From Brevundimonas sp. UBA7664 (GTDB lineage: Bacteria; Pseudomonadota; Alphaproteobacteria; Caulobacterales; Caulobacteraceae), in NCBI RefSeq assembly GCF_002483305.1, contig NZ_DLHQ01000026.1, forward strand, positions 260,709 to 324,708: a stretch of DNA of 64,000 nucleotides, in the 5' to 3' direction. This document shows positions 8,405-17,051 of this stretch, one piece after another; the stretch's first letter is position 1; each line of letters begins with the position of its first letter. Made by a program: the position numbers and the translations under genes. The notes below the pieces were generated by a model. It worked only from the letters and a program-made list of their open reading frames with translations. It ran no database searches and was not told the DNA's origin.

Positions 8405-9606
8405 GCGAGCCCGCCGAGGAATTTGAACAGGCTCAGCTTCTGCAGGTCGTTCCAGGTCGCGAACAACATCAATCCCGCCAGCAAAGCAAGACCGACACGG
8501 TAGCCGACCTCCTGAACGCGGGCGGGGACTGGCCTGCGCGCCACAGCTTCATAGCCGTAGAACAGCAGGTGGCCCCCGTCGAGGACCGGTATCGGCAGCA
8601 GATTAACAATGCCAATTCCGATCGAAACTATGGCGGCGAGGCTAATAAACGACAGGGCGAGGTTGCGGGCCATCCAGGCCGGGTCGGGATTCGCCGCGAC
8701 CGCCTGCTGGGTCACGCCGCCGGCGGCCTTTGCGATGCCAATCGGGCCACTCAGCAGATCACCGGATTCCTTGCCAGCGAAGATTCGGCCGATATAAGTG
8801 CCCGTGGTCGCCACGGTCGTGCCGATGGTTTCGAACCCCTTGCCGGCCGCCTCCAGCGGATTGAGCCGACGGACGCGGATGTCGGGCTGCATGACCATGC
8901 CGATACGCGCGACGCGAACCTGTCCGGCCAGGTCGTCCTGTTCCAGGCGGCGGACCGGGGTGGCGACCAGGGTCATTTCGCGCCCACCGCGATCGATCAC
9001 GAAGGTCAGCGGGTCTCCGGCGCTCAGCATGACGGTGTTGGTGACCTGGCTGCTGTCGACGACCGGGCGTCCGTTCACCGACTTGATCAGGTCCATGGGC
9101 TGGAAACCGGCCGCCGCGGCCGGCGAGCCCGGAGCCACCTGATAAACCCGCGGCGCCGCGCTCTGCTCTCCGACGACGCTGAACAGGATTGTGAACAGCA
9201 CGGCGGCCAGCACGAAATTCGCCGCCGGCCCCGCCGCCACGATCAACGCCCGCTGCCAGATCGGCTTGAAATGGAAATAGTGGCGCTCGGCGCCCGCCCC
9301 GTTCTCGGCGATTACCCGCTGTTTCAGCTCGGCCAGACCCGCCTGGTCCGGCACGCTGGACGGGTCCAGATCGCCCGAGAATTTGACGTAGCCGCCCAGC
9401 GGCAGCCAGGCCAGCCGCCATTCCGTGCCGTGTTTGTCCGTGCGGGCGACGATGGTCTTGCCGAAACCGACGGAGAACCGGTCGATCTTCACCCCGAAGG
9501 CGCGGGCGACAAGAAAATGGCCGAGCTCATGGATGGTGACGATAAAGGTCAGCACCAGCAGGAAGGGTACGGTGTAGAGCAGCGCCTGACCGATAAATCC
9601 CGTCAT
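8401..9606 (-). CDS. rseP: Site-2 intramembrane zinc metalloprotease RseP
   Basis: RseP (MmpA in Caulobacter) cleaves transmembrane anchors of anti-sigma or signalling proteins within the membrane. The 401-residue protein has the zinc site HELGH at residues 26-30 in the first membrane segment, a central PDZ domain (around VYQVAPGSPAAAAGFQPMD), and a C-terminal NLLPIPVLDGGH motif that supplies the third metal ligand. In Caulobacter the homologue cleaves PodJ during polarity control. The gene lies between dxr and bamA and its stop overlaps the bamA start. Confidence 0.95.
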   Translation of the reverse strand: MTGFIGQALLYTVPFLLVLTFIVTIHELGHFLVARAFGVKIDRFSVGFGKTIVARTDKHGTEWRLAWLPLGGYVKFSGDLDPSSVPDQAGLAELKQRVIAENGAGAERHYFHFKPIWQRALIVAAGPAANFVLAAVLFTILFSVVGEQSAAPRVYQVAPGSPAAAAGFQPMDLIKSVNGRPVVDSSQVTNTVMLSAGDPLTFVIDRGGREMTLVATPVRRLEQDDLAGQVRVARIGMVMQPDIRVRRLNPLEAAGKGFETIGTTVATTGTYIGRIFAGKESGDLLSGPIGIAKAAGGVTQQAVAANPDPAWMARNLALSFISLAAIVSIGIGIVNLLPIPVLDGGHLLFYGYEAVARRPVPARVQEVGYRVGLALLAGLMLFATWNDLQKLSLFKFLGGLA

Positions 9607-9629
9607 GCCGATATCGGTCCCTCCGCCAT

Positions 9630-10826
9630 TTAGGCTGCCGCCGCGATGCCGCGGATGATCGATTCCGCCATCCGACGCGCCTGAGCATCCACGGCCAGGG
9701 CCGCGTCGCAGGCATTGTCGGAACCCGAATCCACCCCCGAGGCCGTCACGCGCGACAAGGTGTCGGCGACGACTGCGGCAATATTGAGAAAGCCCAGTCG
9801 ACGGTCAAGGAAGGCCAGGGCCGCAACCTCGTTCGCCGCATTGAACACGATGGGCGCCGCGCCGCCCGCCTGTAACGCCTGACGCGCGAGTTTCAGGGCG
9901 GGGAAGCGGTCCTCGTCCGGGGCCTCGAACGTCAATCGGCCCATGGCGGCGAGGTCGAGGCGCGGCGCGTTCCACGCGAGCCGGTCGGGCCAGGCCAGGG
10001 CATAGGCGATCGGCGTCCTCATGTCCGGCGGCCCCATCTGGGCCAGAGTCGAGCCGTCGACATATTCGACCAGGCTGTGGACGATGGACTCCGGGTGCAC
10101 GACCACCCCGATCCGGTTAGCCGGCATGTCGAACAGATAGGCCGCCTCGATGGCCTCCAGGCCCTTGTTCGCCATGGTGGCGCTGTCGACCGAGATCTTG
10201 GCCCCCATGCTCCAGTTGGGATGGGCCACGGCCTGCTCGGGCGTGATCGCCTTCAGGGCCTCGCGCGGCGTGGTGCGGAACGGCCCGCCCGAAGCCGTCA
10301 AAACCAGCTTGGCGACCCGCTCGGGGGCCTCATGCGGGAACACCTGGTGGATGGCGGAATGCTCGGAATCGACCGGCAGCAGCCGTCCCCCGGACCGCCT
10401 CACCCGGTCGATCAGCGCCGGCCCGCAGCAAACCAGGCTCTCCTTGTTGGCCAGGGCCAGGGTCGCGCCGGTGGCCGCCGCGGCCCAGGCCGAGCGCAGG
10501 CCCGCGGCGCCGACAATGGCGGCCATGATCCAGTCGACGGGCCGGGCCGCGGCCTCGATCACCGCCTGATCGCCCGCGGCGACCTCGACCCCGGTTCCAG
10601 CCAGGGCCTCGCGCAAGGCGTCCAGCCGGGCCGGGTCGGCGGTGACCGCCAGCTTCGGCTTCCAGCGCCGCGCCTGTTCGGCCAGCCGCGCGATATTGGC
10701 GCCGCCGGTCAGGGCCTCGACCTCGAAAACACCCGTTCCCGCCGTCTCGGCCTGATCCATCAGGTCCAGCGTCGAACAGCCGACCGAGCCCGTCGAACCC
10801 AGCACCGTGATCCGCCGCCGGATCAT
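9630..10826 (-). CDS. dxr: 1-deoxy-D-xylulose-5-phosphate reductoisomerase
   Basis: Dxr converts DXP to MEP with NADPH, the committed step of the MEP isoprenoid pathway. The 398-residue product begins MIRRRITVLGSTGSVGCST with the NADPH-binding glycine motif. It has the substrate and metal segment VDSEHSAIHQ and the lid motif NWSMGAKISVDSATM. The ATG at 10826 overlaps the cdsA stop (TCAT on the plus strand). The frame continues far upstream through cdsA, but that portion is not coding. Confidence 0.96.
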   Translation of the reverse strand: MIRRRITVLGSTGSVGCSTLDLMDQAETAGTGVFEVEALTGGANIARLAEQARRWKPKLAVTADPARLDALREALAGTGVEVAAGDQAVIEAAARPVDWIMAAIVGAAGLRSAWAAAATGATLALANKESLVCCGPALIDRVRRSGGRLLPVDSEHSAIHQVFPHEAPERVAKLVLTASGGPFRTTPREALKAITPEQAVAHPNWSMGAKISVDSATMANKGLEAIEAAYLFDMPANRIGVVVHPESIVHSLVEYVDGSTLAQMGPPDMRTPIAYALAWPDRLAWNAPRLDLAAMGRLTFEAPDEDRFPALKLARQALQAGGAAPIVFNAANEVAALAFLDRRLGFLNIAAVVADTLSRVTASGVDSGSDNACDAALAVDAQARRMAESIIRGIAAAA

Positions 10827-11638
10827 GCCGCCCCGCCCGTGAGGCCGACGATCAGCCGGCCGCAGGCCACGACCACAACGGCGAACATCAGTCCGTCCAC
10901 CCGGTCCAGCAGGCCGCCATGGCCCGGGATCAACTTGCCGGCGTCCTTGACGCCGTAACGCCGCTTGAGCGCCGATTCCCACAGGTCGCCGGCCATGGTG
11001 GCCAGGGCGGCCGCCAGCCCGAGGGCCGCCCCCCAGTAGGCGCCGATGCCCATGTCGAGGAAGGTCCCCAGCGCGGCGCCCGCGACGGTGCCGGCGGCGA
11101 GACCGCCGATGAAGCCCGACCACGTCTTGTTGGGCGAGAAGCGCGGCCAGAGCTTGGGTCCGCCAACCAGGCTGCCGACCAGATAGGCCATGATGTCGGA
11201 CGCCCAGGCGATGGCGAAGGCGGACACGGTCCAGGCCAGACCGCTCGGGGTGTCGACGTCTCGCAGCCAGATGAGCAGCACGGCGGGCCAGCCGAGGTAG
11301 AGCACGCCGTAGGCGGCATCCAGAGCCTCCTGACCGCGATTGCGGGCGAACAGGCCGGCCGCGACCGCGCCGAAGACCAGCATGACCAGGGCCAGGGACA
11401 GTTGCCCGGCGTGGGCCGCCACCACCCCGGCGACAAGCCCGAAGGCCACGGCCCCGGCCATGACCCGCCACGCCCGCGCGGCGCTCATCATCGCCCATTC
11501 GGCCGCCAGCAGGGCGCAGGCCATCAGCATAAGGGCGAGGAACCACAGCCCCCCGGCCCAGATGGCCAGGACCGCGGCCGGCGCCAGCACGATGGCCGAT
11601 GCAGCCCTCAGGCCAATGTCGCCCGCCTTGACCGCCAT
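10823..11638 (-). CDS. cdsA: Phosphatidate cytidylyltransferase
   Basis: CdsA makes CDP-diacylglycerol from phosphatidate and CTP for all phospholipid synthesis. The product is a 271-residue polytopic membrane protein. The C-terminal signature KRRYGVKDAGKLIPGHGG followed by LLDRVDG is diagnostic. The ATG at 11638 (MAVKAGDIGLRA) overlaps the uppS stop by one base (TGATG) and gives the normal length; the longer in-frame extension falls inside uppS. Confidence 0.95.
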   Translation of the reverse strand: MAVKAGDIGLRAASAIVLAPAAVLAIWAGGLWFLALMLMACALLAAEWAMMSAARAWRVMAGAVAFGLVAGVVAAHAGQLSLALVMLVFGAVAAGLFARNRGQEALDAAYGVLYLGWPAVLLIWLRDVDTPSGLAWTVSAFAIAWASDIMAYLVGSLVGGPKLWPRFSPNKTWSGFIGGLAAGTVAGAALGTFLDMGIGAYWGAALGLAAALATMAGDLWESALKRRYGVKDAGKLIPGHGGLLDRVDGLMFAVVVVACGRLIVGLTGGAA

Positions 11639-12405
11639 CAGCCGGCCGCAAGGGCGGGCGCGGCGGCCTCGGCTGGCGCAGTCCGGCCGCCGAAGCGACG
11701 ATCGCGGTTGCGGTACTGTTCCACCACGTCGGCCAGCCCCTCGGCGCCATAGTCCGGCCAGAGCACGTTCTGATAGACCAGTTCGGCGTAGGCGGCCTCC
11801 CACAGCAGGAAGTTCGACAGCCGCTGCTCGCCCGAGGTGCGCACGATCACATCGACCGGCGGCGCGCCCGCCGTCGACAGCCGAAGCCCCAGTGCCTCCT
11901 CGTCCAGCGGGCCGGTCGCCCGACCCTCCAGGACGTCATCGACATGGCGCTGCACCGCATCGACGATGTCGGCCCGGCCGCCATAGTTGAAGGCGACCTG
12001 GAGCAGGAATTTGTCATTGTGCGCCGTCGACGCCTCGGCGTGTTCGATGATGCGGATGATGTCAGCCGGCAGGCCGGCGCGGCGGCCCAGCACCCGGACC
12101 CGCACGCCCGCACGCTCCAGCCGTTTCAGATCGCTGGCGACATAGGAGCGGACCAGTCCCATCAGGTCCGACACTTCCTCGGCCGGCCGGCTCCAGTTCT
12201 CGGTCGAAAAGCCGAACACCGTCAGGCAGCGGATGCCGAACCGGGGCGCGGCCTCGACGGTGCGTTTCAGCGCCTGCACGCCCTCGCGGTGACCCATGGC
12301 CCGCGGCACGCCCCGCGCCTCGGCCCAGCGCCCGTTGCCGTCCATGATCAGGGCGACGTGGCGCGGTCCGTCAGTCGGCGCGATATGAAAGGGCTCGGCG
12401 GGCAT
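11638..12405 (-). CDS. uppS: Undecaprenyl diphosphate synthase (cis-prenyltransferase)
   Basis: UppS extends farnesyl diphosphate with isopentenyl units to the C55 lipid carrier used for peptidoglycan and polysaccharides. The 255-residue protein has MDGNGRWAEARG at residues 21-32, FGFSTENWSRP in the middle, and RTSGEQRLSNFLLWE near the C-terminus, all family hallmarks. It follows frr by about 30 bases and is coupled to cdsA. Confidence 0.97.
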   Translation of the reverse strand: MPAEPFHIAPTDGPRHVALIMDGNGRWAEARGVPRAMGHREGVQALKRTVEAAPRFGIRCLTVFGFSTENWSRPAEEVSDLMGLVRSYVASDLKRLERAGVRVRVLGRRAGLPADIIRIIEHAEASTAHNDKFLLQVAFNYGGRADIVDAVQRHVDDVLEGRATGPLDEEALGLRLSTAGAPPVDVIVRTSGEQRLSNFLLWEAAYAELVYQNVLWPDYGAEGLADVVEQYRNRDRRFGGRTAPAEAAAPALAAG

Positions 12406-12435
12406 GCGACGCGTATCCTACGGCAATTCGCGCCG

Positions 12436-12993
12436 TCAAACCTGCATGATCTCAACTTCCTTGGCCCGAAGCGCCTCGTCGATGCGCTTGATGGCCGCAT
12501 CCGTGTCCTTCTGGACCTCGGTTTCCATCTTCTTCTGCTCGTCCTGGCTGATCTCGCCGGCCTTTTCGGCCTTCTTGAGATCCTCATTGGCGTCGCGGCG
12601 CACGTTGCGGACGGCGATCTTCTGCTGCTCGGTATATTTGCCGGCCAGCTTGGCCAGGTCCTTGCGGCGCTCCTCGGTCAGCGGCGGCACCGGGATACGC
12701 AGGGTCTGGCCGTCAACGATCGGGTTCAGGCCCAGGCCGGCGGCGCGGATGGCCTTCTCGACGGGGCCGACCATCGACTTGTCCCAGACATTGACCGAGA
12801 TCATCCGCGGCTCGGGCACGCTGATCGCGGCGACCGAGTTGAGCGGGGCGTTGGAGCCGTAGGCCTGCACCTGCACGGGGTCCAGCAGGCCCACGTTGGC
12901 GCGGCCGGTCCGCAGGCCGTTGAACTCTTCCTTCAGGGCGGACACGGACTTGTCCATACGCTCGCGGTAGGTCTTGAGGTCGGGCTTGGCCAT
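12436..12993 (-). CDS. frr: Ribosome recycling factor
   Basis: RRF splits the post-termination ribosome together with EF-G. The 185-residue product has the expected length and conserved segments LRTGRANVGLLDPV and RRDANEDLKKAEKAGEISQDE. It lies 35 bases after pyrH, the near-universal pyrH-frr pair. Confidence 0.97.
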   Translation of the reverse strand: MAKPDLKTYRERMDKSVSALKEEFNGLRTGRANVGLLDPVQVQAYGSNAPLNSVAAISVPEPRMISVNVWDKSMVGPVEKAIRAAGLGLNPIVDGQTLRIPVPPLTEERRKDLAKLAGKYTEQQKIAVRNVRRDANEDLKKAEKAGEISQDEQKKMETEVQKDTDAAIKRIDEALRAKEVEIMQV

Positions 12994-13028
12994 GGTGGTT
13001 TCTCTCGTGTTTTCTTGGCTTTGGCGGC

Positions 13029-13769
13029 TCAGGCGGCCTTGTTGGACGAGATGACCGTAAAGGTCCCCTCCCCCGTCAACGTCCGACGCAGCGAATTGTC
13101 TTCCCGGATCGAGAAAACCACGATCGGAATGCCCGAGTCACGCATCAGGGCGATGGCCGAGGCGTCCATGACCTTCAGATCCTTCGCCAGCACATCGTGA
13201 TAGGTCAGGGTCTCGTACCGCGTCGCGGTCGGGTCCTTCTTGGGATCGGCCGTATAGACGCCGTCCACGCTGGTGCCCTTCAGCAGGGCGTCGCAGCCCA
13301 TCTCCGCGGCCCGCAGCGCGGCGCCCGAATCGGTCGTGAAGAACGGCGCGCCGACGCCGGCGGCGAAAATCACCACCCGGCCCTTTTCGAGATGGCGCAG
13401 CGCCCGGCGGCGCACATAGGGCTCGGCCACCGCATTCATCGTCAGGGCGCTCTGCACCCGGGTCTGGACGCCGATCTTCTCCAGCGCCGCCTGCATGGCC
13501 AGGGCGTTCATCACCGTGGCCAGCATGCCCATATAGTCAGCCGTGGCCCGCTCCATGTCCCCGGCGGCCTTGCTCAGTCCACGGAAGATGTTGCCGCCGC
13601 CGATAACCAGGCAGATCTCGACGCCCTCGCGCGCCACATCCGCCACGGCCTGGGCCACGACGGAGACGGTCTTCATGTCGATGCCATAGGCCTGATCGCC
13701 CATGAGGACCTCGCCCGAGACCTTGAGCAGGACGCGCTTGTACAGAAACTCGGGCGGGGCGTCGGGCAT
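13029..13769 (-). CDS. pyrH: Uridylate (UMP) kinase
   Basis: PyrH phosphorylates UMP to UDP and feeds pyrimidine nucleotide and UDP-sugar synthesis. The 246-residue amino-acid-kinase-fold protein has KVSGEVLMG, CLVIGGGNIFRG and GKPFFTTDS-like elements (here GAPFFTTDSGAALRA). It is the first gene of the envelope operon; a sigma70-type promoter is visible just upstream. Confidence 0.97.
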   Translation of the reverse strand: MPDAPPEFLYKRVLLKVSGEVLMGDQAYGIDMKTVSVVAQAVADVAREGVEICLVIGGGNIFRGLSKAAGDMERATADYMGMLATVMNALAMQAALEKIGVQTRVQSALTMNAVAEPYVRRRALRHLEKGRVVIFAAGVGAPFFTTDSGAALRAAEMGCDALLKGTSVDGVYTADPKKDPTATRYETLTYHDVLAKDLKVMDASAIALMRDSGIPIVVFSIREDNSLRRTLTGEGTFTVISSNKAA

Positions 13770-13798
13770 GGGGCGGTCCTGGGCGGCGGATTCGGCTC

Positions 13799-13826
13799 CT
13801 TATAGGAAGCGAACCCGCCGGTTCAA
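13799..13826 (-). promoter_or_regulatory. Predicted promoter of the pyrH-frr-lpx operon
   Basis: On the minus strand TTGAAC (13826-13821) and TATAAG (13804-13799) are separated by 16 bases, and the start of transcription would fall about 25 bases before the pyrH ATG. The -35 region overlaps a small GAACC/GGTTC hairpin that might also end the rnj transcript. Confidence 0.5.
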
Positions 13827-13843
13827 AGGCCTGACTGCCCGGA

Positions 13844-15520
13844 TTACATCCGCAGAATGATCGTCTCGACGATCGGCCGCCGGTCCCAGATCTGCTGGCT
13901 GGCCTTCTTCAGAGCCCGCGAGACGGCCTGTTCGATGACCATCTCGTCCTCCAGCGCCGCGCCCTTCAGCTTCATCACCGCCTGTTCGGCGCGTTCCGCC
14001 AGATCATCCAGGGCATCGCCCAGCGGCGACGCCTCGTCGCCCGGCAGGCCAATGGCGCGCACGTCGATGTCGCTGACGATCTTGCCGCGCTTGTCCATGG
14101 CGAAGCTGACGATCAGCACGCCGTTGGTCGACGCGTGCCGCCGCTCATGCAGCGCCTCGCCCTGTTCGGTGACCAGACGCCCGCCGTCGACATAGAGCCG
14201 GCCGCTGGGGACCTCGTCGATGATGGCAGCCAGACCCGGCGCAAGACGCACCATGTCGCCGTTGCGGGGCGTGACCTGCTCGGGGACGCCGAGGTCTTTC
14301 GCCATATTGGCGTGCTCGGCGAGGTGGCGGCGCATGCCGTGCGTCGGCACGGAGATGCGCGGCCTCGCCCAGGCGTACATCTGCTTCATCTCATCCCGGC
14401 ACGGGTGGCCGGAGACGTGGACGTGCGGGTGATCCTTCTCGGTGTAGAGGCGCACCCCGCGGTCGGCGAGCCGGTCCTGCAGGGCCGCGATCGACAGCTC
14501 ATTGCCCGGGATCACGCGCGACGAGAAGATGCAGTGGTCACCCAATCCGAGCTTGATGAGCGGATGGGTCCCCTGTGACGCGCGCGACAGGGCGGCGCGG
14601 TCCTCGCCCTGGCTGCCGGTGCACAGATAGAGAATCTGGTCCGCCGGCCAGACCCGCGCCTCTTCCTCGGTCAGGATGCGCTGCGAGTCGTTGAACAGAC
14701 CGACGTGCCGGGCCGCCGCGGTGATCCGGTGCATTGACCGACCGGCCAGCGCCACGCGCCGTCCAGCCAGCTGGGCCGCCTTGATGACGCTGACCATGCG
14801 GGCGACGTTGGAGGCGAAACAGCCGACCGCGATCCGGCCGGTCTTCAGGCTGCCGATCAGATCGATCAGCCCTTGCTGGGCGTCGGATTCAGAGCCGGCC
14901 TGGCCCTCGACGAAGACGTTGGTCGAGTCGCAGACCATGGCCAGCAGACCATCGTCGCCCAGCTTGGTGATGGCCGCGATGTCGGTCGGCTGGCCGATGA
15001 CCGGGCTGGGATCCAGCTTCCAGTCGCCGGTGTGGAAGACGGTGCCCAACGGCGTCTTGATGGCCAGCGAGTTCGGCTCGGCGATCGAGTGGGTCATGGT
15101 GATCATGGTCACCTGGAAGGGCCCGAGATCGATCGTGCCGCTGAGCGGCACCTCGATGATCTTCACCTCGTTCAGGATACCCGCCTCGCGCAGCTTCTCC
15201 CGGATCAGAAAGGCGGTGAAGGGCGTGGCGTAGATGGGGGCCTTAATGCGATGCCACAGCCAGCCGAGGGCGCCGATGTGGTCCTCGTGCGCGTGGGTCA
15301 GGACGATGCCGCGAATGGTCTCGCCGTCCAGGAATGCCGGATCGGGCACGATCACATCGACGCCGGGCGTCGACAGGTCGCCGAACGTCACGCCGACGTC
15401 GACGATCAGCCATTGGCGATTCGCCTCCGGCCCGTAGCCGTAGCAGTTCAAATTCATACCGATCTCGCCCGACCCGCCGAGCGGGACAAAGACGAGTTCG
15501 TCGTTGGGGTTCTTTTTCAT
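13844..15520 (-). CDS. rnj: Ribonuclease J
   Basis: RNase J is a metallo-beta-lactamase/beta-CASP nuclease with endonuclease and 5'-3' exonuclease activity in mRNA decay and rRNA maturation. The 558-residue product has the zinc motif HAHEDH at residues 76-81, a downstream HTGDWKLDP, VCDSTN, and the beta-CASP segment HVSGHPCRDEMKQM. The ATG at 15520 (MKKNPNDELVF) overlaps the coaX stop as ATGA. It is the last gene of the nuo-birA-coaX-rnj series. Confidence 0.96.
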   Translation of the reverse strand: MKKNPNDELVFVPLGGSGEIGMNLNCYGYGPEANRQWLIVDVGVTFGDLSTPGVDVIVPDPAFLDGETIRGIVLTHAHEDHIGALGWLWHRIKAPIYATPFTAFLIREKLREAGILNEVKIIEVPLSGTIDLGPFQVTMITMTHSIAEPNSLAIKTPLGTVFHTGDWKLDPSPVIGQPTDIAAITKLGDDGLLAMVCDSTNVFVEGQAGSESDAQQGLIDLIGSLKTGRIAVGCFASNVARMVSVIKAAQLAGRRVALAGRSMHRITAAARHVGLFNDSQRILTEEEARVWPADQILYLCTGSQGEDRAALSRASQGTHPLIKLGLGDHCIFSSRVIPGNELSIAALQDRLADRGVRLYTEKDHPHVHVSGHPCRDEMKQMYAWARPRISVPTHGMRRHLAEHANMAKDLGVPEQVTPRNGDMVRLAPGLAAIIDEVPSGRLYVDGGRLVTEQGEALHERRHASTNGVLIVSFAMDKRGKIVSDIDVRAIGLPGDEASPLGDALDDLAERAEQAVMKLKGAALEDEMVIEQAVSRALKKASQQIWDRRPIVETIILRM

Positions 15521-16296
15521 GCGTCCTTTAGATGGGTGTTCCGCCGCCATATTTCGAGCAGGCCGCGGATAGTGAGGTCCGGATCGAACCGGTCGATTGA
15601 TTCTGTGGCCCCTTCGAACAGCGAAGCGACGCCGCCGGTGCCGATGACGGTCATGGGCTTGCCCCACTCCGCCTTGATGCGCGCGACCATGCCCTCGATC
15701 AGGGCGACATAGCCCCAGAAGACGCCGGACTGCATGTTGGAGACGGTATCCTTGCCGATCACCCGGTCGGGTCGCTGGATGGCGATGCGCGGCAGCATGG
15801 CCGCCGCCTCGTGAAGCGCCTGAAGGCTCAGATTGATCCCCGGCGCGATGGCCCCGCCCTCGAAGGCCCCGTCGGCGGCTATGACGTCGAACGTCGTGGC
15901 CGTGCCGCTGTCGATGACGATCAGGTCGCCCGGATAGACCAGATGCGCGCCGATGGCGTTGACCAGCCGGTCCGCCCCCGCCTCGCTCGGCTTGGTGATC
16001 CGCGCCGCCATGCTCAGTTGCACATTGTCGCCGATGACCAGCGGCTCGACCGACAGATAGCGGCGCGACAGGTTGCGCAGGTTGAAGATCGACTGCGGCA
16101 CGACGCTGGAGATGATGCAGCCGTCGAGCTGACTGATCGCCAGCCCGTGCATGGCCAGCAACTGGCTCAGCCAGACGGCGTATTCGTCGGCCGTACGGCT
16201 GCTTTCCGTGGCCGTGCGCCACTGGGCGATCCAGTCGCTGCCGTCATGGACCGCGAACAGTGTGTTCGTATTGCCCTGCTCGATCGCCAGCAGCAT
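15517..16296 (-). CDS. coaX: Type III pantothenate kinase
   Basis: CoaX carries out the first step of coenzyme A synthesis. The 259-residue protein has the ASKHA-fold phosphate loop EQGNTNTLF (residues 6-14), the GADRLVNAIGA motif, and the second Asp motif VIDSGTATTFD. The first acidic residue of the loop is Glu rather than the more usual Asp, which I believe is common in this lineage. Its start overlaps the birA stop by one base, and its stop overlaps the rnj start. Confidence 0.95.
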   Translation of the reverse strand: MLLAIEQGNTNTLFAVHDGSDWIAQWRTATESSRTADEYAVWLSQLLAMHGLAISQLDGCIISSVVPQSIFNLRNLSRRYLSVEPLVIGDNVQLSMAARITKPSEAGADRLVNAIGAHLVYPGDLIVIDSGTATTFDVIAADGAFEGGAIAPGINLSLQALHEAAAMLPRIAIQRPDRVIGKDTVSNMQSGVFWGYVALIEGMVARIKAEWGKPMTVIGTGGVASLFEGATESIDRFDPDLTIRGLLEIWRRNTHLKDA

Positions 16297-17045
16297 TACG
16301 CGGCCTCCCCGAAGAAGACATCGCCGGCGGAGATCAGCCGCAGGCTCCCGTCCGCCAGCCTCAGTTTCAGCGCGCCGTCGGGCGCCACGCCCTCAGCGAT
16401 GCCCTCGACCGTCTCGCGACCCAGCCGCGCCACCGCGGGCCCCTCCAGCCCGGCCGTCCGCGCCCGCCAGGCGTCGAGGATCGGCTCAAAGCCCAACGTC
16501 TCCCACCGCGTCATCCAGACGTCGAAGGCGCCGGCCAGCGTCGCGGCCGCGGCCTCGACCGTGGGCGGCGCCGTCACGTCTCCCCGGAGGTGGTGGACCA
16601 GCGCCGTCGCCGGCCGCTCGGTGCCGTCCGGTGCATGGGCCAGGTTCACGCCGATCCCGACCGCCAGCCACAGGCCGCCGCTCTCGTGCGCCCCGGACTC
16701 CACGAGCACGCCAGACGCCTTCTGACCCGCCAACATCACGTCATTGGGCCATTTGATCGTCACCAGCGACACGGGGGCGTACGCGTCCAGCAGGTCCGCG
16801 ATCGCCAGCGCGGCGACGAACGTCACCTGCGCCGCTTCAGCGGGCGATTTTCGGGTCAATTGCAGCAGGGTGGAAAACAGGTTGCCGTCCTGGCTTTCCC
16901 AAGACCGCCCACGCCGTCCCCGGCCCTCGGTCTGGCGTCGGGCGACGATCCACAACGGGCCGGACTCGCCCGCGTCCGCGCGCCGGCGGGCGTCGGCATT
17001 GGTCGAGTCGGTCTGGTCGAGCAGCAGGATGGGCGCGGCGGGCAT
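16296..17045 (-). CDS. birA: Biotin--[acetyl-CoA-carboxylase] ligase
   Basis: BirA attaches biotin to the carboxyl-carrier protein. The 249-residue product has the adenylate-binding loop GRGRRGRSW (residues 41-49) and KWPNDVMLAG. There is no N-terminal helix-turn-helix, so it is the monofunctional class and not a repressor. It lies 6 bases after nuoN, and an operonic link between nuoN, birA, coaX and rnj is usual in this group. Confidence 0.95.
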   Translation of the reverse strand: MPAAPILLLDQTDSTNADARRRADAGESGPLWIVARRQTEGRGRRGRSWESQDGNLFSTLLQLTRKSPAEAAQVTFVAALAIADLLDAYAPVSLVTIKWPNDVMLAGQKASGVLVESGAHESGGLWLAVGIGVNLAHAPDGTERPATALVHHLRGDVTAPPTVEAAAATLAGAFDVWMTRWETLGFEPILDAWRARTAGLEGPAVARLGRETVEGIAEGVAPDGALKLRLADGSLRLISAGDVFFGEAA

Positions 17046-17051
17046 CCGCCC

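Noticed and set aside
9630..11750. A 706-codon frame that could suggest a CdsA-Dxr fusion
   Set aside because: The upstream 300 codons read cdsA in a wrong frame and give Arg/Gly-rich nonsense; Dxr starts at 10826 with an ATGA overlap and normal length.
13844..16222. A 792-codon frame that could suggest an N-terminally extended RNase J
   Set aside because: The extension is out of frame over coaX and has shadow composition; the family N-terminus begins at 15520.
15517..16296. CoaX as inactive because the first phosphate-loop Asp is Glu
   Set aside because: The rest of the active-site motifs are intact and I recall the same Glu in Caulobacter relatives, so it is more likely a lineage variant.
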